DNA from: Kingella_B sp963529665
GTDB taxonomy: Bacteria > Pseudomonadota > Gammaproteobacteria > Burkholderiales > Neisseriaceae
Direction of reading: 5' to 3'
Length of the DNA stretch: 8,631 nucleotides
Assembly (NCBI GenBank): GCA_963529665.1
Contig: CAUSAG010000039.1
Coordinates: 1 to 8,631 of the forward strand
The notes under the pieces are model-generated. The model worked only from the letters and a program-made list of their open reading frames with translations, did not search any database and had not been told where the DNA came from. Numbering within the stretch: position 1 is the stretch's first letter; every line of letters begins with the position of its first letter. The translations under genes and the position numbers were made by a program. Positions 1 to 7,649 of this stretch are shown piece after piece.

Positions 1-1571
<1,571 letters not shown>

Positions 1572-1613
1572 GGTAGTGTCCTATCGCGGTTAAGTTTGCG
1601 GTTAAAGGCGCGG

Positions 1614-1643
1614 ATTATAGCAAAATCCTTGCTAAGTTTTCAG
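1614..1643 (-). promoter_or_regulatory. Candidate proS promoter (extended -10)
   Basis: Read on the minus strand there is a perfect TATAAT at 1619-1614, preceded by TG plus one base (TGCTATAAT), an extended -10. Eighteen bases upstream is CTGAAA (1643-1638), 4/6 to TTGACA, which belongs to a DUS copy. The predicted start near 1607 gives a leader of about 36 nt. The -10 is convincing; the role of the DUS as -35 is inferred. Confidence 0.65.
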
Positions 1644-1713
1644 GCTGCCGCAGGGCATCGCAAAGGCAGCCTGAAAACCTGCGCGGCATATTTCTCTGCG
1701 TTTCAGGCTGCCT
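1636..1713. repeat. Three alternating DUS copies forming two mutually exclusive hairpins
   Basis: Three uptake-sequence copies alternate in orientation at 1639-1650 (reverse, 11/12), 1664-1675 (forward, exact) and 1702-1713 (reverse, exact). The middle copy can pair with the left one (1636-1649 with 1665-1678, 14 bp, 15-nt loop) or the right one (1664-1676 with 1701-1713, 13 bp, 24-nt loop), not both. The cluster lies between divergent genes, where no transcript is expected to end. Confidence 0.85.
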
Positions 1714-1721
1714 GCCAACAG

Positions 1722-1751
1722 TAGCCATGCCCACCCCAAAAATGGCATAAT
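1722..1751 (+). promoter_or_regulatory. Candidate promoter for the lipoprotein-surE operon
   Basis: CATAAT at 1746-1751 matches TATAAT at 5 of 6 positions and is preceded by TGG (1743-1745), an extended -10. TAGCCA at 1722-1727 (4/6 to TTGACA) lies 18 bases upstream. A start near 1758 would leave about 35 nt before the ATG at 1793, which also argues against the upstream TTG at 1763 as start codon. Confidence 0.45.
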
Positions 1752-1792
1752 CGCCCCCTTTCTTGCCAGCCATAACAACATCTTGCCACATT

Positions 1793-2473
1793 ATGAATCG
1801 TCTCTTGCTCACCAGTCTCGTTTTAGCCGCCAGCGCTTGCGCCGCGCCAATTGGGCAGCCTGAAAAACCAGAGCCCATGCACAAAGCCAAGCCATCGCTG
1901 CCCTACCCCGAAAGCAGTCTCCACGAACAATTTGAACAGCTTGCCATTCAAGTGAGCCGTTTGGAAAACCAAGTTGCCGAGCTGCAAAGCCGCGTGGAGC
2001 AATTGGAACAGCGCAACGCGCCGCCCGCTCCTGTTAAACGCCACACGCGCTTGCGCCCCGCCAAGCCCATCGCCCCGCCCTTTCAAGGCAGCCTGAAAAC
2101 CAAAACCAGCAGCAGCCAGCTAGAAAAAGCGCAACAACAATACAGCCAACAGCAATACCAAGCCGCCACGCTCACGTTGCGCGAAGCCGATAGCGGTGGC
2201 GATGGCAGCGAAACCGCGCAAAAAAGTATGTTTTTGCTGCTGCAAGCGCACCAAAAGCTCAACCATTGCCAAAGCGTCATCAACATCGGGCAACGCTACG
2301 CCGCCCACTTTTCAGTCAGCCCGAACGCGCCCGAAGCCCTATCGCTGGTTGCCCAATGCCAATGGGGCATTCAACAACAAGACATCGCCCGCGACACATG
2401 GCGCAAAATCATCCAGCAATACCCCAAAAGCCCCGCTGCCGCGCGCGCGCGCAACCAAATCCACAAAAAATAA
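1793..2473 (+). CDS. Putative outer-membrane lipoprotein with coiled coil and TPR-like C-terminus (CpoB/YbgF-like)
   Basis: Predicted 226-residue exported lipoprotein. MNRLLLTSLVLAASAC is a short basic N-terminus, a hydrophobic core and a lipobox-type cysteine at residue 16. Residues 43-74 form a clear heptad coiled coil (L50, V54, L57, V61, L64, V68, L71). A Pro/Arg/Lys-rich linker (76-105) leads to a Q-rich helical domain (110-226) that looks like TPR repeats; its last unit (WRKIIQQYPKSPAAARAR) resembles the end of CpoB/YbgF, which acts with Tol-Pal and peptidoglycan synthesis. Here there is no tol-pal neighbour, so only the architecture is claimed. The ATG at 1793 is chosen because it opens the signal peptide; no good ribosome-binding site is visible. 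Two DUS copies lie in frame and encode GQPEK (21-25) and GSLK (99-102). surE follows after 12 nt, suggesting cotranscription. Confidence 0.75.
   Translation: MNRLLLTSLVLAASACAAPIGQPEKPEPMHKAKPSLPYPESSLHEQFEQLAIQVSRLENQVAELQSRVEQLEQRNAPPAPVKRHTRLRPAKPIAPPFQGSLKTKTSSSQLEKAQQQYSQQQYQAATLTLREADSGGDGSETAQKSMFLLLQAHQKLNHCQSVINIGQRYAAHFSVSPNAPEALSLVAQCQWGIQQQDIARDTWRKIIQQYPKSPAAARARNQIHKK
1853..1864 (+). repeat. DUS inside the lipoprotein gene (11/12)
   Basis: GGGCAGCCTGAA, one mismatch from the consensus. It lies in frame five codons after the lipobox cysteine and encodes GQPE in the linker behind the membrane anchor, where an insertion should be tolerated. Confidence 0.85.
2086..2097 (+). repeat. 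DUS inside the lipoprotein gene (exact)
   Basis: An exact AGGCAGCCTGAA in the linker between the coiled coil and the TPR-like domain; it encodes GSLK (residues 99-102). Confidence 0.9.
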
Positions 2474-2485
2474 CAAAGGCACAAC

Positions 2486-3247
2486 ATGAACATTTTAATT
2501 TCCAACGACGACGGCTATTTATCGCAAGGCATCGCCACCCTTGCCCGCATCGCAGGCGAATTTGCCAATGTGCGCGTGGTTGCCCCCGAGCGCGACCGCA
2601 GCGGCGTGTCCAATTCGCTCACGCTTGACCGTCCGCTTCGCATCCGCAGCGCGGAAAACGGCTTTTATTATGTGAGCGGCACGCCCACCGACTGCATCCA
2701 TCTGGGCTTGCATGCCCTTGCCGACTTCCAGCCCGACCTCGTGTTATCAGGCATCAACCACGGCTCAAACCTTGGCGACGACACGCTGTATTCAGGCACC
2801 GTAGCCGCCGCCACCGAAGCCTATCTGATGGGCATCCCCGCCGTTGCCTTCTCGCTCACCAGCCACGAATTTCACAAATATGCCGCCACCGCCGAAAAAG
2901 CCGTGTGGAACATCGTCTCCCAGCTGGTGCAAAATCCACCCAGCGCACCGATTTTGTGGAATGTGAACATCCCTGCCGTCGCCCCCGACGCATTGCGCGG
3001 GCATAAAATCGCCCGCCTAGGCAGACGACACCACACCCAAAGCATCGTGCACGCCACCAACCCGCGCGGCGAAGACATCTACTGGATAGGCGCAGTGGGC
3101 GCCGTTGCCGACAACGAACACACCACCGATTTTGCCACCTGCGAATCAGGCTATGTGAGCATTACGCCCCTGCAAATTGATTTAACCGCCTACTCGCAAA
3201 TGCAAGCGCTGGACGATTACTGGCAAAACCTATCGTTCGCATCATGA
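2486..3247 (+). CDS. surE: 5'/3'-nucleotidase SurE
   Basis: Cytoplasmic metal-dependent phosphatase that removes phosphate from nucleoside 5'- and 3'-monophosphates; in other bacteria it is linked to stationary-phase survival. The 253-residue length is typical. It begins MNILISNDDGY, with the family's metal-binding Asp8 and Asp9. Ser39 lies in APERDRSG, and Asn91 in SGINHGSNLGDDTLYSGTV (residues 88-106), the most conserved block. SGTPTDC (64-70) is also characteristic. AAAGG at 2475-2479, six bases before the ATG, is a good ribosome-binding site. The gene starts 12 nt after the lipoprotein stop and ends at the foot of a DUS hairpin. The pcm, nlpD and rpoS genes often found with surE in gamma-proteobacteria are absent. 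No DUS lies inside the coding region. Confidence 0.97.
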   Translation: MNILISNDDGYLSQGIATLARIAGEFANVRVVAPERDRSGVSNSLTLDRPLRIRSAENGFYYVSGTPTDCIHLGLHALADFQPDLVLSGINHGSNLGDDTLYSGTVAAATEAYLMGIPAVAFSLTSHEFHKYAATAEKAVWNIVSQLVQNPPSAPILWNVNIPAVAPDALRGHKIARLGRRHHTQSIVHATNPRGEDIYWIGAVGAVADNEHTTDFATCESGYVSITPLQIDLTAYSQMQALDDYWQNLSFAS

Positions 3248-3290
3248 TTTTCAGGCTGCCCCAATCACCATGCAAAAGGCAGCCTGAAAA
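3248..3290 (+). terminator. DUS-pair hairpin directly after surE
   Basis: TTTTCAGGCTGCC (3248-3260) pairs perfectly over 13 bp with GGCAGCCTGAAAA (3278-3290) across a 17-nt loop, one base after the surE stop. Paired uptake sequences serving as terminators are established in Neisseriaceae. Here the 3' arm ends in A and no U-run follows, so it may be a weak terminator or an RNA-stabilising hairpin. Confidence 0.65.
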
Positions 3291-3305
3291 ACAATCCATC
3301 CCATA

Positions 3306-3346
3306 ACGCAGCCTGAAAATATGTTTACAGCGTTTTCAGGCTGCCC
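3306..3346. repeat. Second DUS-pair hairpin upstream of rfbC
   Basis: GCAGCCTGAAAA (3308-3319) pairs over 12 bp with TTTTCAGGCTGC (3333-3344), loop 13 nt. The DUS comes first here, the reverse of the preceding hairpin. Both copies are 11/12 matches. The hairpin would sit in the rfbC leader or insulate rfbC from surE transcription. I found no clear rfbC promoter between it and the gene. Confidence 0.75.
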
Positions 3347-3371
3347 CATCCCCCAAAACAAAAGGACAAGC

Positions 3372-3914
3372 ATGAACATCATCAACACCACCATCCTCGA
3401 CGTAAAAATCCTAGAACCCAAAGTCTTCGGCGACGAGCGCGGCTTTTTTATGGAAACCTTCCGCGACAACTGGTTCAACGAACACGTCGCCCGCCGCACC
3501 TTCGTGCAAGAAAACCACAGCAAATCCAACAAAGGCGTGCTGCGCGGCTTGCACTATCAAACCGAAAACACCCAAGGCAAACTGGTGCGCGTGGTGTCAG
3601 GCAGCGTGTTGGACGTTGCCGTCGATTTGCGCCGCTCATCGCCCACCTTCGGCAAATGGGCAGGCGCCGTTTTGTCTGCCGACAACAAACGCCAGCTTTG
3701 GGTGCCCGAAGGCTTCGCGCACGGCTTTTATGTGTTGGAAGACAACACCGAATTTGTTTACAAATGCACCGATTATTACAACCCCCAAGCCGAGCATTCG
3801 CTGATTTGGAACGACCCCACCATCGGCATCGACTGGCAACTGAACGGCGAGCCCAGCCTGTCCGCCAAAGACTTGGCCGGCAAACCGCTTGCCGAAGCCG
3901 TTACGTTTGAATAA
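3372..3914 (+). CDS. rfbC: dTDP-4-dehydrorhamnose 3,5-epimerase (RmlC)
   Basis: Cytoplasmic cupin-fold enzyme that epimerises dTDP-4-keto-6-deoxy-glucose at C3 and C5, the third step to dTDP-L-rhamnose for surface polysaccharide. The 180-residue length is normal. Diagnostic stretches are FGDERGFFMETFRDNWF (19-35), the NHSKSNKGVLRGLHYQ loop (48-63), WVPEGFAHGFYVLED (110-124) and YKCTDYYNPQAEH (130-142). His61, Lys70, Tyr130 and Asp167 match the family's active-site residues. The start at 3372 follows AAGGA (3362-3366) at good spacing; an in-frame ATG at 3321 lies in a DUS hairpin loop and is unlikely. The rmlA, rmlB and rmlD genes are not adjacent: surE and pyrD flank it, so the other pathway genes must be elsewhere or absent. 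A strong terminator follows. Confidence 0.96.
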   Translation: MNIINTTILDVKILEPKVFGDERGFFMETFRDNWFNEHVARRTFVQENHSKSNKGVLRGLHYQTENTQGKLVRVVSGSVLDVAVDLRRSSPTFGKWAGAVLSADNKRQLWVPEGFAHGFYVLEDNTEFVYKCTDYYNPQAEHSLIWNDPTIGIDWQLNGEPSLSAKDLAGKPLAEAVTFE

Positions 3915-3946
3915 AGGCTTGTTTGCCTAACCACCGCGCAGATAAA

Positions 3947-4000
3947 AGGCAGCCTGAAAACGCTTGAATGGTTCAAATGCGTTTTCAGGCTGCCTGTTTG
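3947..4000 (+). terminator. Strong intrinsic terminator of rfbC built from a DUS pair
   Basis: AGGCAGCCTGAAAACGC (3947-3963) pairs perfectly over 17 bp with its complement at 3979-3995. Inside, TTGAA (3964-3968) pairs with TTCAA (3972-3976) around a 3-nt loop, leaving a 2-nt bulge. T-rich sequence (GTTTGTTTAATT) follows from 3996. Both DUS copies are exact. Confidence 0.88.
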
Positions 4001-4011
4001 TTTAATTGCGC

Positions 4012-4089
4012 TGCCCGCAGGCTGGGCAAGCGGTCGCCCGCGATGATTTCACGGCAAACATGCCACGGGGCAATAACGTGCCCAGCCTG
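4012..4089. repeat. Structured intergenic element bounded by an 11-bp inverted repeat; function unknown
   Basis: CAGGCTGGGCA (4018-4028) is the exact inverse of TGCCCAGCCTG (4079-4089), enclosing 50 nt. Inside are short competing stems: GGCA (4053-4056) or GGCA (4069-4072) with TGCC (4061-4064). TGCCC at 4012-4016 can also pair with GGGCA at 4024-4028, competing with the outer stem. It is unrelated to the DUS. It may be an intergenic repeat, a structured RNA or a gene remnant. No convincing coding frame crosses it. Confidence 0.5.
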
Positions 4090-4111
4090 CTTACTCTGAT
4101 TGCCGCAACCC

Positions 4112-4155
4112 AAAGGCAGCCTGAAAACGCTCCAACCCTGTTTCAGGCTGCCTTT
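4112..4155. repeat. DUS-pair hairpin in the rfbC-pyrD boundary
   Basis: AAAGGCAGCCTGAAA (4112-4126) pairs perfectly over 15 bp with TTTCAGGCTGCCTTT (4141-4155), loop 14 nt; both DUS copies are exact. Between convergent genes it could act as a backup terminator on either strand. Confidence 0.8.
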
Positions 4156-4204
4156 AAACATAGCTAATCTTTTGCCCGCGCAGGTGTTTCGCCGTCTACC
4201 ACGA

Positions 4205-4222
4205 GCAGGGGCAAGCCCCTGC
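4205..4222. repeat. Short GC-rich palindrome
   Basis: GCAGGGGC (4205-4212) and GCCCCTGC (4215-4222) form an 8-bp inverted repeat with only AA between. It resembles a short palindrome I associate with Neisseriaceae intergenic DNA, but I cannot confirm its copy number. The rest of 4156-4240 holds nothing I recognise. Confidence 0.5.
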
Positions 4223-4240
4223 ACCCCGCACGCAAACCGT

Positions 4241-4282
4241 TTTCAGGCTGCCTCAACCTCATCCCCCGAAGGCAGCCTGAAA
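4241..4282 (-). terminator. DUS-pair hairpin directly after pyrD
   Basis: TTTCAGGCTGCCT (4241-4253) and AGGCAGCCTGAAA (4270-4282) pair over 13 bp with a 16-nt loop, starting one base beyond the pyrD stop codon. Both DUS copies are exact. No long U-run follows on the minus strand, so its efficiency is uncertain. Confidence 0.7.
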
Positions 4283-4283
4283 C

Positions 4284-5285
4284 CTACCCCAACGCCCGCA
4301 AACACTCCTTCACCAATCCCGCCCCACGATAAATCAACCCACTATAAAGCTGCACCGCGCTCGCCCCCAGCTGCATTTTCTCCGCCGCATCTTCGCCCGA
4401 CAAAATTCCGCCTGCGCCGATAATCGGCACTTTGCCGCCCAATTCCCGCGCAAACGCTGCCAGCACGCGGTTGCTCGGTTCGCGCACAGGCTCGCCACTC
4501 AATCCGCCCGATTCTTGCGCCAGCGGCGATGCGCCCAGCGCGGTTTTGTCCACGGTGGTGTTGGTGGCGATTAAGCCGTCCATTTCGCTTTGCACGACCA
4601 CATGGGCGATGTCGGCGATTTGCGCGTCGTCCAAATCGGGCGCGATTTTCACCGCCAGCGGCACATACCGCCCCACACGCGCGGCAAGCTCGGCTTGCTT
4701 GCTTTTCAGGCTGCCCAACAGCCTGCTCAACTCGTCGCCGCCTTGCAGCGAGCGCAGGTTTTGCGTGTTGGGCGATGAAATATTGATGGTGATGTAAGAA
4801 GCGTATTCGTAGGCTTTTTCTAAACAAATCAAATAGTCATCCGCCGCGTGCTCAATCGGCGTGCTGACGTTTTTGCCGATGTTAATCCCCAAAATGCCCG
4901 TGTAGCGCGAGCGCTTCACATTGGCAATCAGCGCGTCTATGCCGTGGTTATTAAAGCCCATGCGGTTCACAATGGCGCGCTGCTCGGGCGCGCGAAACAA
5001 GCGCGGCTGCGGGTTACCCGCTTGCGGACGCGGCGTTACCGTGCCGATTTCAATAAAACCGAAGCCCAACGCCGCCAAGCCGTCAATCGCTTCGCCGTTT
5101 TTGTCCAAGCCTGCCGCCAGCCCCACGGGGTTGGGCAGCTGCAAGCCCATCAACGCGGTGGGCTTGGTGTGCGGGTTCACGCGCGGCATCAGGCAATAGG
5201 CGCGGGCAAGAGTTTGAATGGTGAGGTTGTGCGCCTGCTCGGGGTCCAGTTTAAACAGGAAGGGGCGAATAAGGGTGGAATACAT
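4284..5285 (-). CDS. pyrD: Dihydroorotate dehydrogenase (quinone), class 2
   Basis: FMN enzyme at the inner face of the cytoplasmic membrane that oxidises dihydroorotate to orotate in pyrimidine synthesis, passing electrons to quinone. The 333-residue length fits class 2. The N-terminal helices (MYSTLIRPFLFKLDPEQAH) are the class 2 membrane/quinone extension. Family motifs are GLAAGLDKNGEAIDGL (55-70), IEIGTVTPRPQ (78-88), NRMGFNNHG (107-115), INISSPNTQNLR (167-178) with Ser171 as the expected catalytic base, and VKIAPDLD (212-219). The start is set at 5285 because the extra residues encoded upstream (back to 5342) are translated DUS and leader sequence. A ribosome-binding site is weak (GAAAG about seven bases upstream). 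An in-frame DUS at 4705-4716 encodes GSLK (191-194). A DUS terminator after pnp and another after pyrD suggest it is its own unit. Confidence 0.96.
   Translation of the reverse strand: MYSTLIRPFLFKLDPEQAHNLTIQTLARAYCLMPRVNPHTKPTALMGLQLPNPVGLAAGLDKNGEAIDGLAALGFGFIEIGTVTPRPQAGNPQPRLFRAPEQRAIVNRMGFNNHGIDALIANVKRSRYTGILGINIGKNVSTPIEHAADDYLICLEKAYEYASYITINISSPNTQNLRSLQGGDELSRLLGSLKSKQAELAARVGRYVPLAVKIAPDLDDAQIADIAHVVVQSEMDGLIATNTTVDKTALGASPLAQESGGLSGEPVREPSNRVLAAFARELGGKVPIIGAGGILSGEDAAEKMQLGASAVQLYSGLIYRGAGLVKECLRALG
4705..4716 (-). repeat. DUS inside pyrD (11/12)
   Basis: On the minus strand it reads GGGCAGCCTGAA and encodes GSLK (residues 191-194), in the variable stretch between the NISSPNT block and VKIAPDLD, probably a surface loop or helix. 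Confidence 0.85.
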
Positions 5286-5315
5286 AACGGGGCTTTCGGG
5301 AGGGTTGAACGGGAT

Positions 5316-5327
5316 AGGCAGCCTGAA
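5316..5327 (+). repeat. Single exact DUS upstream of pyrD
   Basis: AGGCAGCCTGAA about 30 bases upstream of the pyrD start, in its presumed leader. It could pair with the reverse copy at 5369-5380, competing with the pnp terminator hairpin. Confidence 0.85.
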
Positions 5328-5345
5328 AACAGCGGCCGCCATTTT

Positions 5346-5381
5346 AAAAAAGCAGCCTGAAATCGGTTTTCAGGCTGCCTT
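5346..5381 (-). terminator. Intrinsic terminator of pnp
   Basis: On the minus strand GCAGCCTGAAA (5378-5368) pairs over 11 bp with TTTCAGGCTGC (5362-5352) around a 5-nt loop. Six T residues (5351-5346) then TAAAAT-like sequence follow. One arm is an exact DUS, the other an 11/12 copy. It begins 14 bases after the pnp stop. This is the cleanest minus-strand terminator in the window. Confidence 0.88.
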
Positions 5382-5394
5382 GGTTGATGCTCAA

Positions 5395-7545
5395 TTATTC
5401 TGCATGACGCTCGCCATGCTGGGTTTCTGCCTCAGCGGGCGCATTGCGTTCGGGCTGCGGCAACAACGCGCGGATAGACAAACGCACGCGGCCGCGCTCG
5501 TCCACATCCAATGCTTTCACGTTCACCACTTGCCCCACTTTCAGATAATCGTTCACGTCTTTCACGCGCTCGTGCGCAATTTGGCTGATGTGCACCAAGC
5601 CGTCTTTGCCCGGCATCACCGACACAATCGCGCCCACGTTGTTATCCAAGATTTTCACCACCGTGCCTTCATACACCTTGCCCACTTCCACTTCGGCGGT
5701 AATCATCTCAATGCGCGCTTTGGCGGCTTCGCCCGCTTCGGCGGTGGTGGCGGCAATGGTTACCACGCCATCATCGCTGATGTTGATTTCGGTGTGGGTT
5801 TCGGCGGTGATGCTGCGGATGGTTTCGCCGCCTTTGCCAATGACTTCGCGGATTTTATCGGGGTTGATGCGCATGGTGTACAAGCGCGGCGCGTGTTGCG
5901 ACAACTCTTGCGGGCCGGACACCGCCGCCTGCATTTGGCTCAGAATGTGCAAACGCGCTTCTTTGGCTTGTGCCAACGCAATTTGCATGATTTCTTTGGT
6001 AATGCCTTGAATTTTAATATCCATTTGCAGCGCGGTAACGCCTTCGGTCGTGCCCGCCACTTTGAAATCCATGTCGCCCAAATGGTCTTCGTCGCCCAAA
6101 ATATCGGTGAGCACGGCGAATTTGTTATCTTCCAAAATCAAGCCCATCGCGATGCCCGCCACGTGCGCTTTCAAAGGCACGCCAGCCGAAAGCAAGCTCA
6201 AACAGCCGCCGCACACGGATGCCATAGAGGATGAACCATTGGATTCGGTGATTTCGGAAACCACGCGCATGGTGTAGTTAAAATCTTCCGCATCGGGCAA
6301 CACCGCCACCAAAGCGCGTTTTGCCAAGCGGCCATGCCCAATTTCGCGGCGTTTGGGCGCACCCACGCGACCCACTTCGCCTGTGGAATAAGGCGGGAAG
6401 TTGTAGTGCAGCATAAAGCGGTCGGTGTATTCGCCGCTCAATGCGTCAATAATTTGCTCATCGCGCGAAGTGCCGAGCGTGGCAACGGCAATCGCTTGCG
6501 TTTCGCCGCGTGTAAACAATGCCGAGCCGTGTGTGCGCGGCAATACGTTGGTTTGGATGTTGATGGGGCGCACGGTGCGGGTGTCGCGCCCATCAATGCG
6601 CGGCTGTCCCGCCAAAATTTGCCCGCGCACCACATCGGCTTCCAGTTGTTTAAAGATGCCTTTGATTTCGTTTTTCGCCAGCGTGTCGGTTTCTTCGGTA
6701 ATCAGCGCGGTTTCAACGGCTGCCCATGCTTCGTCTAATTTCGCGCTGCGGGCTTGTTTTTGGCGGATTTTGAACGCTTCGGCGATGGTTGCGCCCGCAA
6801 TCTCACGCACTTTGGCAACCAATTCGGCATTGGTTTCAGGTGCTTGCCAATCCCACACTTCGGGGTTCACTTCGTCTGCCAATTTGTTGATGGCGGTAAT
6901 CACGGCTTGCATTTGCTCGTGCCCAAACACCACCGCGCCCAGCATCACATCTTCGGGCAAGATGTTGGCTTCAGATTCCACCATCAACACGGCTTGTTGG
7001 GTGCCTGCTACCACCAAATCCAATTGCGAAGTTTCCAATTCGGTTTTGCTGGGGTTGAGCAAATATTGACCATTGGCATAGCCCACGCGCGCTGCGCCAA
7101 TTGGGCCAGCAAATGGCACGCCGCTTAACACCAGCGCAGCCGATGCGCCAATCATCGCAGGGATGTCGCTATCAATTTCAGGGTCGCAAGAAATCACCAT
7201 CGCCACGATTTGGATGTCGTGATAAAAGCCTTCAGGGAACAAGGGGCGGATGGGGCGGTCAATCAGGCGGCTGGTGAGGATTTCTTTTTCGCTTTGTTTG
7301 CCCTCGCGTTTGAAAAAGCCGCCGGGGATTTTGCCTGCGGCGTAGGTGCGCTCAAAATAATCCACAGTTAAAGGGAAAAAATCTTGCCCTTCTTTTACGT
7401 CTTTATTGGTGGTAACGGCTACCAGCACCACGGTGTCGCCCATGGATACTTTTACCGCGCCTGCGGCTTGGCGGGCAATTTCGCCTGTTTCTAGGGTTAC
7501 GGTGTGTTTGCCATATTGGAATGATTTAACGTGTTTGTTAAACAT
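5395..7545 (-). CDS. pnp: Polyribonucleotide nucleotidyltransferase (PNPase)
   Basis: Phosphorolytic 3'-to-5' exoribonuclease central to mRNA decay, active as a ring-shaped trimer. The 716-residue length is typical. Two RNase PH-like domains flank a helical linker: the first contains FFPLTVDYFERTYAAGKIPG (57-76) and LIDRPIRPLFPEG; the second contains SNGSSSMASVCGG (phosphate-binding Ser438-440) and GDEDHLGDMDFKVAGT (catalytic Asp487 and Asp493). A KH domain follows (VIGKGGETIRSIT, ~566-578), then an S1 domain (~621-693) and a short acidic tail. The start at 7545 has AAAGG (7552-7556) at good spacing. The usual neighbour rpsO is not upstream; erpA is. No DUS lies inside this 2.15-kb gene. An extended -10 and a leader of about 118 nt leave room for autoregulation, as known for E. 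coli pnp, but that is inference. Confidence 0.98.
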   Translation of the reverse strand: MFNKHVKSFQYGKHTVTLETGEIARQAAGAVKVSMGDTVVLVAVTTNKDVKEGQDFFPLTVDYFERTYAAGKIPGGFFKREGKQSEKEILTSRLIDRPIRPLFPEGFYHDIQIVAMVISCDPEIDSDIPAMIGASAALVLSGVPFAGPIGAARVGYANGQYLLNPSKTELETSQLDLVVAGTQQAVLMVESEANILPEDVMLGAVVFGHEQMQAVITAINKLADEVNPEVWDWQAPETNAELVAKVREIAGATIAEAFKIRQKQARSAKLDEAWAAVETALITEETDTLAKNEIKGIFKQLEADVVRGQILAGQPRIDGRDTRTVRPINIQTNVLPRTHGSALFTRGETQAIAVATLGTSRDEQIIDALSGEYTDRFMLHYNFPPYSTGEVGRVGAPKRREIGHGRLAKRALVAVLPDAEDFNYTMRVVSEITESNGSSSMASVCGGCLSLLSAGVPLKAHVAGIAMGLILEDNKFAVLTDILGDEDHLGDMDFKVAGTTEGVTALQMDIKIQGITKEIMQIALAQAKEARLHILSQMQAAVSGPQELSQHAPRLYTMRINPDKIREVIGKGGETIRSITAETHTEINISDDGVVTIAATTAEAGEAAKARIEMITAEVEVGKVYEGTVVKILDNNVGAIVSVMPGKDGLVHISQIAHERVKDVNDYLKVGQVVNVKALDVDERGRVRLSIRALLPQPERNAPAEAETQHGERHAE

Positions 7546-7637
7546 AATAGACCTTTACAAAAAGTTGCCCGCGCTAAAACACTAGCGATGTTTACTGGGC
7601 GGCTGCCATCATCGGGCGCAATAAACATGGGTAGTAT

Positions 7638-7649
7638 TTCAGGCTGCGA
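7638..7649 (-). repeat. Degenerate DUS in the pnp leader (10/12)
   Basis: TCGCAGCCTGAA on the minus strand, two changes from the consensus and unpaired with any close neighbour. Probably a decayed uptake sequence. Confidence 0.6.

Noticed and set aside
1763..1792. TTG start ten codons upstream of the lipoprotein ATG
   Set aside because: It would put polar residues before the signal peptide and lies only a few bases from the predicted transcription start.
3321..3371. Upstream in-frame ATG extending RmlC by 17 residues
   Set aside because: The ATG lies in the loop of a DUS hairpin, the extension translates the DUS itself, and the ATG at 3372 has a good AAGGA and matches the family N-terminus.
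3985..4224. 79-codon minus-strand frame across the rfbC-pyrD boundary
   Set aside because: It runs through two DUS-derived segments and the structured inverted repeat, has no ribosome-binding site and no recognisable domain; it could at most be a gene remnant.
1636..4282. Clusters of inverted repeats as a CRISPR array or transposon ends
   Set aside because: The repeats are the 12-mer uptake sequence in both orientations at irregular spacing; there are no regular spacers, cas genes, transposase or target duplications.
5286..5342. N-terminal extension of PyrD to 5342
   Set aside because: The added residues translate a DUS and leader sequence; MYSTLIRPFLF at 5285 is the normal class 2 start.
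5218..6234. 338-codon plus-strand open frame antisense to pnp and pyrD
   Set aside because: Very rich in His, Phe and Ala with no recognisable domain, a typical antisense shadow of a GC-biased gene, while the minus strand encodes complete PNPase.
7497..7628. 43-codon minus-strand frame starting at the ATG at 7628 and overlapping the pnp start, as a leader peptide
   Set aside because: No ribosome-binding site precedes it, the composition is not protein-like, and it is out of frame with pnp.
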